Origin: Alphaproteobacteria bacterium
GTDB taxonomy: Bacteria > Pseudomonadota > Alphaproteobacteria > Micropepsales > Micropepsaceae
NCBI GenBank assembly: GCA_947473475.1
Contig: CANJBZ010000006.1
Span: forward strand, 1 to 64,000
Reading direction: 5' to 3'
DNA: 64,000 nt
Shown here: piece by piece, positions 8,285 to 16,939 of the stretch
Numbering within the stretch: the stretch's first letter is position 1
Layout: every line of letters begins with the position of its first letter
Notes under the pieces: generated by a model
What the model was told of the DNA's origin: nothing
Database searches by the model: none
What the model saw: only the letters and a program-made list of their open reading frames with translations
Translations under genes and position numbers: made by a program

Positions 8285-9214
8285 TTGCGTGTTACGCTCG
8301 ATCAGATGCGGGTCTTCGTGGCCGTCGCCGAGAATGAGCATGTGACACGGGCCGCAAAGGCGCTGAATTTGGCGCAGTCCGCCGCCAGCACGGCGATTGC
8401 CTCTATCGAGCAGCATTACCGGACCAAGCTTTTCCATCGCATCGGCCGGGGAATCGTTCTCACCGATGCCGGGCATGTGTTTCTCGCCGAAGCCAAAGCC
8501 GTGTTGGCGCGCGCCGAAGCCGCCGAGCAGGCGCTCTCCGATCTCTCTGGATTGAAACGCGGCACACTGCATGTCGAGGCGAGTCAAACCATCGCCGGTT
8601 ACTGGCTGCCGCGCCACCTCGCCGCGTTCCGGCGGGCATATCCCGATGTGGATCTAACCCTGAAAATCGGCAACACCGCGCAAGTGGCCGCCGCGGTGCG
8701 CGAAGGTCTCGCCGATCTGGGCTTTGTCGAAGGCAAGATTTTGGATTCCGAGATCGCCGCTACGGCGGTTGCCGGCGATTCCATGGTGCTGGTGGTCGGC
8801 CCGGATCACCCTTGGGCGTCGAAACGGCGCATCGCACTCTCGGATTTCGGCGCAACCGAATGGGTGTTGCGGGAGAAGGGTTCCGGCACGCGGTCCGTTT
8901 TCGAATCCGTCCTGCAGCAGGCGGGATTCGCCCCGGAGAATTTGCGGATTGCGATGGAACTTCCGTCCAACGACGCGGTGCGCGCCGCGGTGGAGGCGGG
9001 CATGGGCGCAACGGTCATTTCGGTATCCGTCGTCGCGCACAGCATCGAAGCGGGGCTGCTGCATCACGTGGCCTATGCGCTGCCGGATCGCGCCTTCTAT
9101 GTGCTGCGTCACCGCGAGCGGTATCAGAGCCAGGCGGCAGAGGCGCTGGTAGGCCTGATTCAAGGCGGCCAGACCGGTACAGCCAAGCGCAGCACCCGGC
9201 GCCGCACACGTTGA
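8285..9214 (+). CDS. LysR-family transcriptional regulator (YeiE-like)
   Basis: 309 residues starting with TTG. The winged HTH occupies residues 1-60 (LDQMRVFVAVAENEHVTRAA, then LNLAQSAASTAIASIE), followed by a periplasmic-binding-like effector domain (about 90-295). It begins 3 bases after yeiH and is cotranscribed with it; the same gene pair occurs in enterobacteria as yeiE/yeiH. The likely target is the yeiH promoter region, where a 14-bp palindrome lies at 7173-7186. The effector is unknown; sulfite or another sulfur oxyanion is a guess from the family. Confidence 0.85.
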   Translation: MRVTLDQMRVFVAVAENEHVTRAAKALNLAQSAASTAIASIEQHYRTKLFHRIGRGIVLTDAGHVFLAEAKAVLARAEAAEQALSDLSGLKRGTLHVEASQTIAGYWLPRHLAAFRRAYPDVDLTLKIGNTAQVAAAVREGLADLGFVEGKILDSEIAATAVAGDSMVLVVGPDHPWASKRRIALSDFGATEWVLREKGSGTRSVFESVLQQAGFAPENLRIAMELPSNDAVRAAVEAGMGATVISVSVVAHSIEAGLLHHVAYALPDRAFYVLRHRERYQSQAAEALVGLIQGGQTGTAKRSTRRRTR

Positions 9215-9288
9215 GTTGTGGCGTGGGGGCGATTGCTGCCTAAGGCGAACTCGCATTAGAGTCCGCCGAGCACCCAGGGGAGGGTCCG

Positions 9289-9750
9289 ATGGCCAATGTG
9301 ACGTTGCGCGTCAACGGAAGATCGCAAACGATCGATGCAGACGATCCGAACATGCCGCTGCTGTATGCGCTGCGCGATAATTTGGAGCTGCACGGACCCA
9401 AATTCGGCTGCGGTCTTGGGCAGTGCGGCGCGTGTACGGTGATTGTGGACGGCAACGCGGTGCGCTCCTGCCAAACCTCGGTCACCCAGGCGCAAGGCAA
9501 AGAGATCACAACGCTGGAAGGGCTCGGCTCGCCCGAGCGGATGCACAAGGTGCAAGCGGCATTCGTCGCCGAGCAGGCCGCGCAATGCGGCTATTGCACC
9601 AACGGCATGATCATGTCCGCGACCGCGCTGCTGGCAAAGACGCCCAAGCCGAATGAGGCGCAGGTGCGGCAGGCATTGGCGGGGAACCTCTGCCGCTGCG
9701 GAACGCATGTGCGGATTTTGCGCGCGGTCATGCGCGCGGCGAACGCGTGA
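9289..9750 (+). CDS. (2Fe-2S) subunit of a molybdenum hydroxylase (IorA-like)
   Basis: 153 residues. The N-terminal plant-type ferredoxin site uses C41, C46, C49 and C61 (FGCGLGQCGACTV), and the C-terminal all-helical site uses C100, C103, C135 and C137 (QCGYCTNG, NLCRCGTH). This is the small electron-transfer subunit of xanthine-dehydrogenase-family enzymes of the two-subunit isoquinoline 1-oxidoreductase type. GGGGAGGG precedes the ATG. The large molybdopterin subunit starts 10 bases downstream. It has no signal peptide of its own, so export would be by piggy-back on the Tat signal of the partner. Confidence 0.93.
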   Translation: MANVTLRVNGRSQTIDADDPNMPLLYALRDNLELHGPKFGCGLGQCGACTVIVDGNAVRSCQTSVTQAQGKEITTLEGLGSPERMHKVQAAFVAEQAAQCGYCTNGMIMSATALLAKTPKPNEAQVRQALAGNLCRCGTHVRILRAVMRAANA

Positions 9751-9760
9751 GGAGACGGCC

Positions 9761-11977
9761 ATGAACCAGATGATCCTCGAACGGCGTCAATTCCTCAAAG
9801 GTTCCGGCGCGTTGTTTATCGCGTTTACCATCGCCGATGTCATTCCCGCCGAGGCGCAAACCGCGCCGCAAAAAAGTCTCGCCGCCGATGCGGTGGATTC
9901 CTATCTCGTCGTCGAACGCGATGGCCGTGTCACGCTTTATGCCGGCAAGGTGGACATCGGCACGGGTGCGCGCGTCGCTTACCGGCAGATCGTGGCGGAA
10001 GAATTGGACACTCCGATCGAGCGCATCGCGATGATCGACGGCGATACGGCGCTATGCCCCGATCAGGGCGGCACCGGTGGCTCGACCGGCATCGTGAACG
10101 GCGGCATGCAAATTCGTCAGGCATCCGCGAGCGCGCGTCAGGCGCTGGTGGCGATAGCTGCAAAGACGCTGAATGTTCCGCCTGCGGATCTTAGTGTCGC
10201 GGATGGCACGGTTCGTACGCGCGACGGGCGCACCGTCGCTTATGGCGAATTGGTGGGCGGTGGGCATTTCGATGTGAAGCTCGATCCCAAAGCGCCGCTG
10301 AAGGACCCCGGCCAATACAAATATGTCGGCCAGCCGGTGCAGCGTCCCGACCTGCCCGCCAAGATGACGGGGCGGCATACCTACGTGCATGATTTCCGCC
10401 TGCCCAACATGCTGCATGCGCGCGTCGTGCGCCCGGCGGCGATCGGCGCAACGCTGGCGGAAGTTGACGAAAGGTCGATTGCGAACATTCCCGGCGCGCG
10501 CGTCGTGCGCATCAATAACTTTCTCGCTGTGGTGGCAGAGCGCGAATGGAACGCCGTTCGTGCGGCAAAGGCCTTGCGCGTCCGCTGGACGGGCGGCGGC
10601 GGTCTTCCCGGATCGGAAGGCGTGCACGCGGCGGTGCGTGCCGCCGAAGTGGCGCGCAATGAAGACCTTATCAAGAAAGGCGATTCCGCGGGGACGTTGC
10701 GCGGCGCAGCGCGCAAATTCGCCGCGACTTATGAATGGCCGGCGCAATCCCATGCCTCCATGGGTCCATCTTGCGCCCTGGCCGATTATAAGCCCGACAG
10801 CCTCACCGTGTGGTCGTCCTCGCAAGGTACACACGGCCTGCGGCGCATTATCGGGCGCGAACTCAACATTCCCGTCGAACAGATTCGCGTCATCTATATG
10901 GATGGTTCGGGTTCCTATGGCACCAATGGCAGCGACGATGTCGCCGCCGATGCCGTGCTGATTTCGCGAGCCGTCGGCCGTCCGGTGCGCGTGCAGTGGA
11001 TGCGTGAAGACGAACACGGCTTCGATCCGAAGGGACCGCCGCAGCTCTTGGATGTACGCGCCGCGCTGGATGCGTCCGGCAATATCGCGGCGTGGGAAAC
11101 CGAAGCGTGGCTCCCCGAGAACACGCCCAATTTCCGCAGCCGCCCGATGCTGGCGTTTTTGGCGGCGGGCATTCCGCAACCGGTCGGTCAGTCCGTCGCG
11201 CAAGTCCAGGGCAATGCCTATCCGTCCTATGACCTGCCCAACATCACCGCGACGGTGCATTGGCTGAAATCCACGCCGCTGCGGCCATCCAACCTGCGCG
11301 CGCCCGGAAAGCCGGGCAATGTCTTCGCGGTCGAATCCTTCATCGACGAATTGGCGGCGGCGGCAAATCGCGATGCACTGGAATTCCGGCTGGCGCATCT
11401 GAAAGACGATTTTGGCCTGGGGCTCTTAAAGCGCGTCGCCGATCGCATGAATTGGAAAAGCCGCCCCTCGCCCAATCGCGACAACAGGAACGGCGCGGTG
11501 CTGCTCGGACGCAGCATCACCTATGTTTGGTACAAGCACATGGACAACCGGATGGCGCTGGGGCTGGAAGTTTCCGTCGAGCGCGCCACCGGCAAGGTGC
11601 GCGTTACGCGCGTCGTGGCGGCGGTGGAAAGCGGGCTGATGATCAACCCCGATGCGGTGAAGAACCAGGTCGAAGGCAATATCGTTCAGGCCGTCAGCCG
11701 CACGCTGCTGGAAGAAGTGACGTTCGATCAATCGGGCGTCACCAGCGTCGATTGGCGCAGCTATCCCATTCTCACCTTCCCGGATGTGCCGGTGGTCGAG
11801 GTCGAGTTGATCGGCACCCCGCGCGACAAGCCGCTCGGCGCGGGCGAAGCGGCCTCCGCGCCGGTTCCTGCCGCCATTGCCAATGCGGTGTTCGATGCGA
11901 CCGGCGCTCGCATCCGGCGCGTGCCTTTGACGCCCGCGCGGGTGCGTGGTGCGTTGGTCAGCACGCGTCAGACATAG
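9761..11977 (+). CDS. Molybdopterin-binding subunit of a molybdenum hydroxylase (IorB-like)
   Basis: 738 residues. A Tat signal (LERRQFLKGSGALFIAFTIA) points to a periplasmic enzyme. The two aldehyde oxidase/xanthine dehydrogenase molybdopterin domains follow, with DQGGTGGSTGI, SSQGTHGLRR and GSGSYGTNGSDDVAADA stretches, and the late GAGEAASAPVPAAIANAV segment carries the family's catalytic Glu (GAGE). With the small subunit it should hydroxylate N-heterocycles or oxidise aldehydes, passing electrons to a cytochrome because no FAD subunit is encoded. No XdhC-type maturation gene lies next to it. The start is the ATG at 9761 after GAGGAG. Confidence 0.92.
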   Translation: MNQMILERRQFLKGSGALFIAFTIADVIPAEAQTAPQKSLAADAVDSYLVVERDGRVTLYAGKVDIGTGARVAYRQIVAEELDTPIERIAMIDGDTALCPDQGGTGGSTGIVNGGMQIRQASASARQALVAIAAKTLNVPPADLSVADGTVRTRDGRTVAYGELVGGGHFDVKLDPKAPLKDPGQYKYVGQPVQRPDLPAKMTGRHTYVHDFRLPNMLHARVVRPAAIGATLAEVDERSIANIPGARVVRINNFLAVVAEREWNAVRAAKALRVRWTGGGGLPGSEGVHAAVRAAEVARNEDLIKKGDSAGTLRGAARKFAATYEWPAQSHASMGPSCALADYKPDSLTVWSSSQGTHGLRRIIGRELNIPVEQIRVIYMDGSGSYGTNGSDDVAADAVLISRAVGRPVRVQWMREDEHGFDPKGPPQLLDVRAALDASGNIAAWETEAWLPENTPNFRSRPMLAFLAAGIPQPVGQSVAQVQGNAYPSYDLPNITATVHWLKSTPLRPSNLRAPGKPGNVFAVESFIDELAAAANRDALEFRLAHLKDDFGLGLLKRVADRMNWKSRPSPNRDNRNGAVLLGRSITYVWYKHMDNRMALGLEVSVERATGKVRVTRVVAAVESGLMINPDAVKNQVEGNIVQAVSRTLLEEVTFDQSGVTSVDWRSYPILTFPDVPVVEVELIGTPRDKPLGAGEAASAPVPAAIANAVFDATGARIRRVPLTPARVRGALVSTRQT

Positions 11978-12035
11978 GAGCGGGTTTACTTTCGTTTGGC
12001 TATCATGATCGCGTGAGTCGTTAGGAGTAGCGTCC

Positions 12036-12308
12036 ATGAATGTCCAAGTACCCAAGGAGAAAGTTCAAGTCAGAGCGCACCAATTGTGGGAGGAAGCCGG
12101 CCGGCCGGCAGGTTGCGATCTGGAACATTGGCTGCAAGCGGAAAAAGAGTTTCTGCTGAATTCCGCAGCCGCCGCGCCTTTGATGGAAGACGTAAAACAA
12201 GAGTTTTCGGGCAACGAACCCGGCAAAAAACCTGCTAAAAAGGCCAAGAGCGAAAACGGCGCACAGAAAGCGCCGCGCAAGACTTCGGGACGAAGCAAAA
12301 CCAAATAG
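12036..12308 (+). CDS. Small DUF2934-family protein
   Basis: 90 residues. The N-terminal two thirds match DUF2934 (RAHQLWEEAGRPAGCDLEHW, then LQAEKEFLL). The C-terminal tail is rich in Lys/Arg (KKPAKKAKSENG..KTSGRSKTK) and probably disordered or nucleic-acid-binding. AGGAG lies well placed before the ATG. DUF2934 proteins have no established function. The gene sits between the molybdenum hydroxylase and an MBL-fold gene on the same strand. Confidence 0.8.
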   Translation: MNVQVPKEKVQVRAHQLWEEAGRPAGCDLEHWLQAEKEFLLNSAAAAPLMEDVKQEFSGNEPGKKPAKKAKSENGAQKAPRKTSGRSKTK

Positions 12309-12341
12309 CCGCTTTTTCGCGCGCGGCTTCGGGAGAGACGA

Positions 12342-13424
12342 ATGAGGAGGAGTTTGGTCCCCGTGCTGCTACTTGCGGCCGCGGTTGAGAGCCTTTTGTC
12401 CGGCGCCATGGCGCGGCCGTTCATCGATCCGCGCGCCGAAAAGAGCGAGGCGATCGACAACGCCAATGCGGCCGAGCCGCGCGATGCCGCGTGCGTCGCG
12501 CCGCGACTCGTTTCCACGGGAGGAGCGGCGCCGAAGAATCCGCACACGCTGGCGGTGCGCTGGATCGGCTTTTCCAATTATGAACTGGTCTACAACGGCC
12601 GTGTGATTTTGCTGGATGCGTATATCGATCGTGGGAGTTTCTTCACGCCACTGGGCGTCAAAGCCGCTGACTTCAAGAAGGCGGACGTGCTGCTGATCGG
12701 GCATGGCCATGTCGATCACATGTCGGACGCCGCTTCCATCGGCGCGCAGACGAAAGCGCAAGTCGTCGGCGCGCCGGTGACGACGGAAAAGCTGATGACG
12801 CAGCCGATACCGGCAGCGCAGATCAAAACGGTTACGGGACGCGGCGGCGAACTGCTGCGCTTCGACGGGTTCACGGTTGAGCCCATTCTCGGCCGTCATG
12901 GCGAACCCAATCCGCAAGTCGGCCAGACCGTCGGCAAAGCCATCGACGCGCTGCTGCCCGCGATGACGCCGGAGCAGAAAGCCGAAGAAGCTGCTATTCG
13001 CACGCGCGGCGTCGGTGGACCGCGCGTCATTACGGAGGGCACGATTGCCTATCTGATCACGCTCGACACAGGTTTCCGCATCATGTACCGCGACAGCGCG
13101 GGCGTCGCGACGGATTACGAAAAGCAAGCCATGGCGCGCGTGGGCCGCGTCGATCTCGCCATCACCGCATTGCGCGCGGATTTCCTGCCGCAATATGTGG
13201 TGCCGCAAGAGATGGAGTACATGCAGGTCTACAAGCCGGACGTCATCATGCCTGCCCACCACGATGCGGGTTTGACGGCGGGCTACGATGGGTTGTGGCG
13301 CACGACCGAGCCGGTGTTCCAGGCGCTGAAGGATGCGAATCCCGCGCTGGTGACCGTGTCAAAGGGCTATCGCGAACCGACATGTTTCAACACGGAATTC
13401 AACGTGCAGAAGGGCACGCGGTAA
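12342..13424 (+). CDS. Secreted metallo-beta-lactamase-fold hydrolase
   Basis: 360 residues with an N-terminal signal peptide (LVPVLLLAAAVESLLSGAMA). The metal-binding motif HGHVDH gives H121, H123, D125 and H126; later ligands fit RHGEPN and MPAHHDAG. Overall it resembles the beta-lactamase superfamily-2 (UlaG/YtnP-like) group, which hydrolyses lactones, phosphodiesters or other esters. It is the last gene of the plus-strand run and is followed by an ATCCCGG repeat. Lactone opening would fit the neighbourhood, but the substrate is unproven. Confidence 0.82.
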   Translation: MRRSLVPVLLLAAAVESLLSGAMARPFIDPRAEKSEAIDNANAAEPRDAACVAPRLVSTGGAAPKNPHTLAVRWIGFSNYELVYNGRVILLDAYIDRGSFFTPLGVKAADFKKADVLLIGHGHVDHMSDAASIGAQTKAQVVGAPVTTEKLMTQPIPAAQIKTVTGRGGELLRFDGFTVEPILGRHGEPNPQVGQTVGKAIDALLPAMTPEQKAEEAAIRTRGVGGPRVITEGTIAYLITLDTGFRIMYRDSAGVATDYEKQAMARVGRVDLAITALRADFLPQYVVPQEMEYMQVYKPDVIMPAHHDAGLTAGYDGLWRTTEPVFQALKDANPALVTVSKGYREPTCFNTEFNVQKGTR

Positions 13425-13434
13425 CTTCTTCTTC

Positions 13435-13527
13435 TGTCATCCCGGCCGAGCGGAGCGAGAGCCGGGACCCACGGTGCACGCGGCTTGGTGGGTCCCGGAT
13501 AGCCGCTGCGCGGCTTCCGGGATGACA
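13435..13527. repeat. ATCCCGG-type dispersed palindromic repeat
   Basis: Starts TGTCATCCCGGCC and ends TTCCGGGATGACA, with internal GAGCCGGGACCCAC and TGGGTCCCGGAT arms. The same plan is present at 54887-55000, with looser relatives at 24408-24550, 26795-26899 and 1-45. It is a noncoding intergenic element. Confidence 0.75.
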
Positions 13528-13552
13528 TAGAATGAAGGAGGCACCGTTTGAA

Positions 13553-13580
13553 ACAAAAAGGGCCTCGCGAACGAGGCCCT
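13553..13580 (-). terminator. Strong rho-independent terminator
   Basis: The perfect stem GGGCCTCG-CGAA-CGAGGCCC (13560-13579) is followed on the minus strand by TTTTTGTTT. It lies just downstream of the minus-strand HbpS/GlcG-like gene and would also block read-through from the plus-strand genes. Confidence 0.85.
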
Positions 13581-13603
13581 TTCGTAGACCATGCGACGAA
13601 CGA

Positions 13604-14215
13604 TTAGCGTCCGCCAGCTGCGGCCGGCATCGCCGCCGGAAGCGGTGCGCGAGCCGGAACGACGGGCAACAGATCGGGCTGCTTGCCGATAATGGCATTC
13701 AGCGCATTCCAGCCGCAGATTTCGTCGCTCCATGTCGGCGGAGTGGCCGCCATGCCACCGACCCCGATGGCGCCAAGGAACTGGTTGTCCACCACGATGG
13801 GGAGGCCGCCCGCGACCGGAAAATTACCCTGCTGGAATATCTGCGCCGCGGTCCACGGATTGAGTGCCACCTGGTTTTGCAGCGCGTGCGTCGGATTGCG
13901 GGTCGTCCAGGCAGTCTTGGCTTTCGAGATCGCGGATTCGGCGGCGCCTTTCGGCTGGCCATCGGCGCGGAAGTAATAGGTCAGCGTGCCATACTGATCG
14001 AGCACCGCGACGCTGACGCTCATGTTCTTGGAGGCGGCTTCATCGACGCAATGTTTGGCGATTTTCTCAGCCACGGCGACACTGATTTGCGCGTTCTCAT
14101 GAATGCGCTCTGCCATTGGCCCTTTGATGACGATATCGCTGAGCGAGGCGCCCATGCTGGTGCCCGCAATCATTGTCGCCGCTCCGGCGGCCAACAATCC
14201 CATATAAAATTTCAC
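13604..14215 (-). CDS. Secreted HbpS/GlcG-like (heme-binding fold) protein
   Basis: 203 residues, starting with GTG after AGGAGGG. A signal peptide covers about residues 1-23. The body has the GlcG/HbpS fold pattern (MSVSVAVLDQYGTLTYYFRA, and IVVDNQFLGAIGVGGM near the end of the domain). Streptomyces HbpS binds heme and signals oxidative stress, while GlcG is of unknown function; secreted versions are common beside periplasmic redox enzymes. Here it could protect or sense redox cofactors. It is transcribed alone and followed by a clear terminator. Confidence 0.78.
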   Translation of the reverse strand: MKFYMGLLAAGAATMIAGTSMGASLSDIVIKGPMAERIHENAQISVAVAEKIAKHCVDEAASKNMSVSVAVLDQYGTLTYYFRADGQPKGAAESAISKAKTAWTTRNPTHALQNQVALNPWTAAQIFQQGNFPVAGGLPIVVDNQFLGAIGVGGMAATPPTWSDEICGWNALNAIIGKQPDLLPVVPARAPLPAAMPAAAGGR

Positions 14216-14322
14216 GACGGTTCCCTCCTAAGTTGATTCAACAGTCCCAATGTTGAAAACATCATGGCATTTCCAGCCGCGCGGTGACAACGCTGGGTGG
14301 GTCCCGTATCGGCGCAATACCC

Positions 14323-14347
14323 ACCCTCCCCTTGAGGGAGGGTCGAA
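14323..14347. repeat. Half unit of the CCCTCCCC repeat
   Basis: ACCCTCCCCTTGAGGGAGGG followed by TCGAA is one arm of the unit seen complete at 5505-5562 and 34189-34240. It lies directly downstream of the second MBL-fold gene. Confidence 0.65.
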
Positions 14348-14352
14348 GACGT

Positions 14353-15804
14353 TCAACCCGCTGTGGCCACGGGGATCACGCCGATGGCTTTTTTGAGGTT
14401 GTCGTAGGGGCGGGCGCCGGCGCCGTGGGCGGGGGCGATGGTTTTCACCTTTAGGCCGAGCTGTTCGATGTTGCGGTATAGGTCGATGCCGTATTCTGGT
14501 GTGCGGCCGAAATCGCGCGGGTCATCGCCGTTCGGCGGATTGTAACCGTCGCCCCAGAAGATGATTCCTTCCTTCGGCAAATAGACCAGCAGATTGTTGC
14601 CGTTGTGGCCGCCGATCATGTGATACAGCTCGATGGTCTTGTTGCCGTCGGTCATCACCTTCTTGTCGGTCAGCGTTTCGAACGTCGCTTCCTTGGGCTG
14701 CTTCGACAGCAGATCGGGCGCCAGCGTCCGCGGACGCGCCCATACCTTTTCAAAGAACGCCTTGTTGCCTTCGTGCGTCACGACGGTCGCACCCTGCGCA
14801 ACATAGGTGCGCAGGCCGCCAGCATGATCGTAATGCGGGTGCGTGTTAATCACGTATTTGATCTGCTTGTTCGGGATGAGCTTGGCGATTTCTTCGTTCA
14901 CCGCGAGCGAACGTGCTTCGCTGGCGATGCCTTCCACGACCACGATGTAATCTTTGAAATCGACCGCCCAGCTGCGCGCGCCGCCGACATTCAGATACCA
15001 GACGCCGTCCGCCAGTTTCTCGCTGGTCACGACAGGGTTTTCCGGCGGCGGCGGCGCACTCACCACATTCTGGGGCGCTGTGATAGTCACCGCCGCATTC
15101 GGTTTCACATCGGTGATGCGCACATCCAGCGTCGGCGAACCGTCTTCCGTGCGCACGATGTGCGTCGGGAATTTCACGCCGCCGAAATCGGCGTAGTCGG
15201 AATAGGCGATCTCGATCGGATAGTCGCCGATCACTTCGTTGGTGCTGAGAAAGCTGACCTTCTCGACCAGGTTCTGATCGTTAAGCGTCGCTTTGACGTC
15301 GCGCCCCTCGGCCTTGAAGTCGATCTCCTTGCCGTTCAGCGCCGCATTGGCGGCCATGGCGGCTTTGATGACGCCCTGCGGTGTCGCCCACAATTCGCGC
15401 ATACGGTCGGCGGCGTTTTCGTTTTGCGGCGTCGCCTGTTCGCCATTTTGCGCCCAGGCGTTCTTGCCCGCCGCCGCGAGGACGGTGCGCTGCTCACCCG
15501 CAACCGGCTGTGCGGCGCCGCCATGCGGGGGAACCTCGCCCTGCGCCCGCGTGGCGTCGAGCTGGTAAGCCGGCGTCTGATAATTCGCCGACACTTTGTA
15601 CGCGACCTGCCGGAATTTCGGCCACGGATCGCCGGGCTGATATGCCTGACCGAAACCGAAATTGGATCCGCTGCCGGAATATTCGATGGAATTCAACGCG
15701 GTCGCGCCCATTGCATCGGACGCCGCGGCAAGCCCGCTCTTCTGCTGCTCGCAGGCGGCGAGCAGCACTGTCAATCCAAGAATGGCAGCGTGAACTATCC
15801 GCAT
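14353..15804 (-). CDS. MBL-fold hydrolase, predicted lipoprotein
   Basis: 483 residues. The lipobox LLAAC places the lipidated cysteine at residue 18. An N-terminal region of about 240 residues without recognised motifs precedes the MBL domain with THPHYDHAGG (H322, H324, D326, H327) and later ligands in IGGHNGNN and APAHGAG. It resembles periplasmic MBL-fold hydrolases found next to quinoprotein dehydrogenases. GGAG 8 bases ahead of the ATG at 15804 selects this start over a TTG at 15819. An SMP-30 gene lies 28 bases upstream and a PQQ dehydrogenase beyond it, all on one strand, so a periplasmic oxidation-hydrolysis operon is likely. Confidence 0.83.
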   Translation of the reverse strand: MRIVHAAILGLTVLLAACEQQKSGLAAASDAMGATALNSIEYSGSGSNFGFGQAYQPGDPWPKFRQVAYKVSANYQTPAYQLDATRAQGEVPPHGGAAQPVAGEQRTVLAAAGKNAWAQNGEQATPQNENAADRMRELWATPQGVIKAAMAANAALNGKEIDFKAEGRDVKATLNDQNLVEKVSFLSTNEVIGDYPIEIAYSDYADFGGVKFPTHIVRTEDGSPTLDVRITDVKPNAAVTITAPQNVVSAPPPPENPVVTSEKLADGVWYLNVGGARSWAVDFKDYIVVVEGIASEARSLAVNEEIAKLIPNKQIKYVINTHPHYDHAGGLRTYVAQGATVVTHEGNKAFFEKVWARPRTLAPDLLSKQPKEATFETLTDKKVMTDGNKTIELYHMIGGHNGNNLLVYLPKEGIIFWGDGYNPPNGDDPRDFGRTPEYGIDLYRNIEQLGLKVKTIAPAHGAGARPYDNLKKAIGVIPVATAG

Positions 15805-15832
15805 GGAACTGCTCCTCAAAGCGTTTCGCAGG

Positions 15833-16837
15833 TCAGCTTTTCTTTTTCACCGGCACGGCAATGCCCGGCGTTTGCAGATCGACGGCGTACAACGAACCGC
15901 GCGTCGTGAAATAAAGCGTTTTCCAATCGTCGCCGCCGAAGGCGATGTTGGTCGTCGCCGCTTCGCCATGCACGATGCGTCCCAGCCTCTTACCCGTCTT
16001 GTCCAGGATGAACAGCCCGCCGGTGCCGCCGGTGAAGACGTTTCCGGCCTGGTCTACTTTCATGCCGTCGGGCACGCCGGGCTCGGGGCCGTTCAGATCG
16101 GCAAAGACGCGGCTGGTCTGTTTGGCGACCGTGCCGTTGGGCTGCACTTCATAGGCGCGTACATGACGGCGGCGCGTATCGTTGACGTACAGAATGCTTT
16201 CGTCCGGCGAGAAGGCGATGCCGTTCGGCGCAATCATTTCATCGATGATGAGCGTCAGCGTGCCCAGATCGGCGCTGACGCGGTAAACGCCTGTCATCGT
16301 CACATCCCACTGATCGGGCGCCAGCGGCCCGCCGGGATCGGTGAAATAAATCGCGCCATCGGATTTGACGATCACGTCGTTGGGACGCAGCAATCGCTTG
16401 CCGCCGAAGCTGTTGGCGATGACCGTCACGCTGCCGTCGGCTTCGTAGCGCGTCACGCGGCGGGTCAGATGCTCGGCGCAAACAATGCGGCCCTGGGAAT
16501 CGCGCGTGAGGCCGTTCGCCTCGTTGGTCTTTTCCATCGCGACGCTGACGCCCTGACCGGGCGTGTATTTCATGCGGCGCGCGGTCTGGATGTCGTTGAA
16601 GAGAAGATATTTCCCTTCAGCCCACCACAGGGGACCTTCTGTGGGTCCAATGTCGCCGCCAAAGCCGCTGGCCAATTTTCGGATCGACTGTGCAGAAGAA
16701 AGAATGCGGTCGAGTTCGGGCGCCAGTTTTTCGATGCGCGGCATGCCCGTTTGCGCGAAGGCGCGGCCGGCAGCCCCATAAGCGATGCTGCCCGCTGCTG
16801 CTGCCAGCATGTGACGGCGTGTTAGACCTGATCGCAC
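15833..16837 (-). CDS. SMP-30/gluconolactonase-like protein, Tat-exported (paralog 3)
   Basis: 334 residues. It starts with a GTG at 16837 preceded by AGGAG at 7 bases; an upstream GTG at 16861 lacks such a site. The Tat signal reads LTRRHMLAAAAGS, ending near GRAFAQ. The propeller keeps EGPLWW, RVTRYEADGSVTVIANSFGG and IAPNGIAFSPDE and is clearly a paralog of the proteins at 1150 and 4304. In this copy the lactonase lies between a cytochrome c-PQQ dehydrogenase and an MBL hydrolase, supporting action on an oxidation product of the dehydrogenase. Confidence 0.85.
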   Translation of the reverse strand: MRSGLTRRHMLAAAAGSIAYGAAGRAFAQTGMPRIEKLAPELDRILSSAQSIRKLASGFGGDIGPTEGPLWWAEGKYLLFNDIQTARRMKYTPGQGVSVAMEKTNEANGLTRDSQGRIVCAEHLTRRVTRYEADGSVTVIANSFGGKRLLRPNDVIVKSDGAIYFTDPGGPLAPDQWDVTMTGVYRVSADLGTLTLIIDEMIAPNGIAFSPDESILYVNDTRRRHVRAYEVQPNGTVAKQTSRVFADLNGPEPGVPDGMKVDQAGNVFTGGTGGLFILDKTGKRLGRIVHGEAATTNIAFGGDDWKTLYFTTRGSLYAVDLQTPGIAVPVKKKS

Positions 16838-16861
16838 GGTGCCTCTCCTAAGTTCAACCAC

Positions 16862-16923
16862 GGGGAGGGAGCGCGCCCCCTCCGCCGCCTACGGCGGCAC
16901 CTCCCCCGTAACGACGGGGGAGG
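16862..16923. repeat. CTCCCCC/GGGGGAGG intergenic palindrome
   Basis: GGGGAGGGAGCGCGCCCCCTCC, then CGCCTACGGCGG, then ACCTCCCCCGTAACGACGGGGGAGG form nested stems between the PQQ dehydrogenase and the SMP-30 gene. Related in style to the elements at 30128-30306 and 60598-60751. Confidence 0.6.
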
Positions 16924-16939
16924 AAAGGTTTGCGCCAGC

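Noticed and set aside
10052..11398. 448-residue minus-strand frame opposite the molybdopterin subunit
   Set aside because: It is a shadow of a high-GC coding region without a ribosome-binding site.
14605..15909. 434-residue plus-strand frame
   Set aside because: It is antisense to the MBL-fold lipoprotein gene, whose HPHYDH motif is clear; the plus frame shows no domain.
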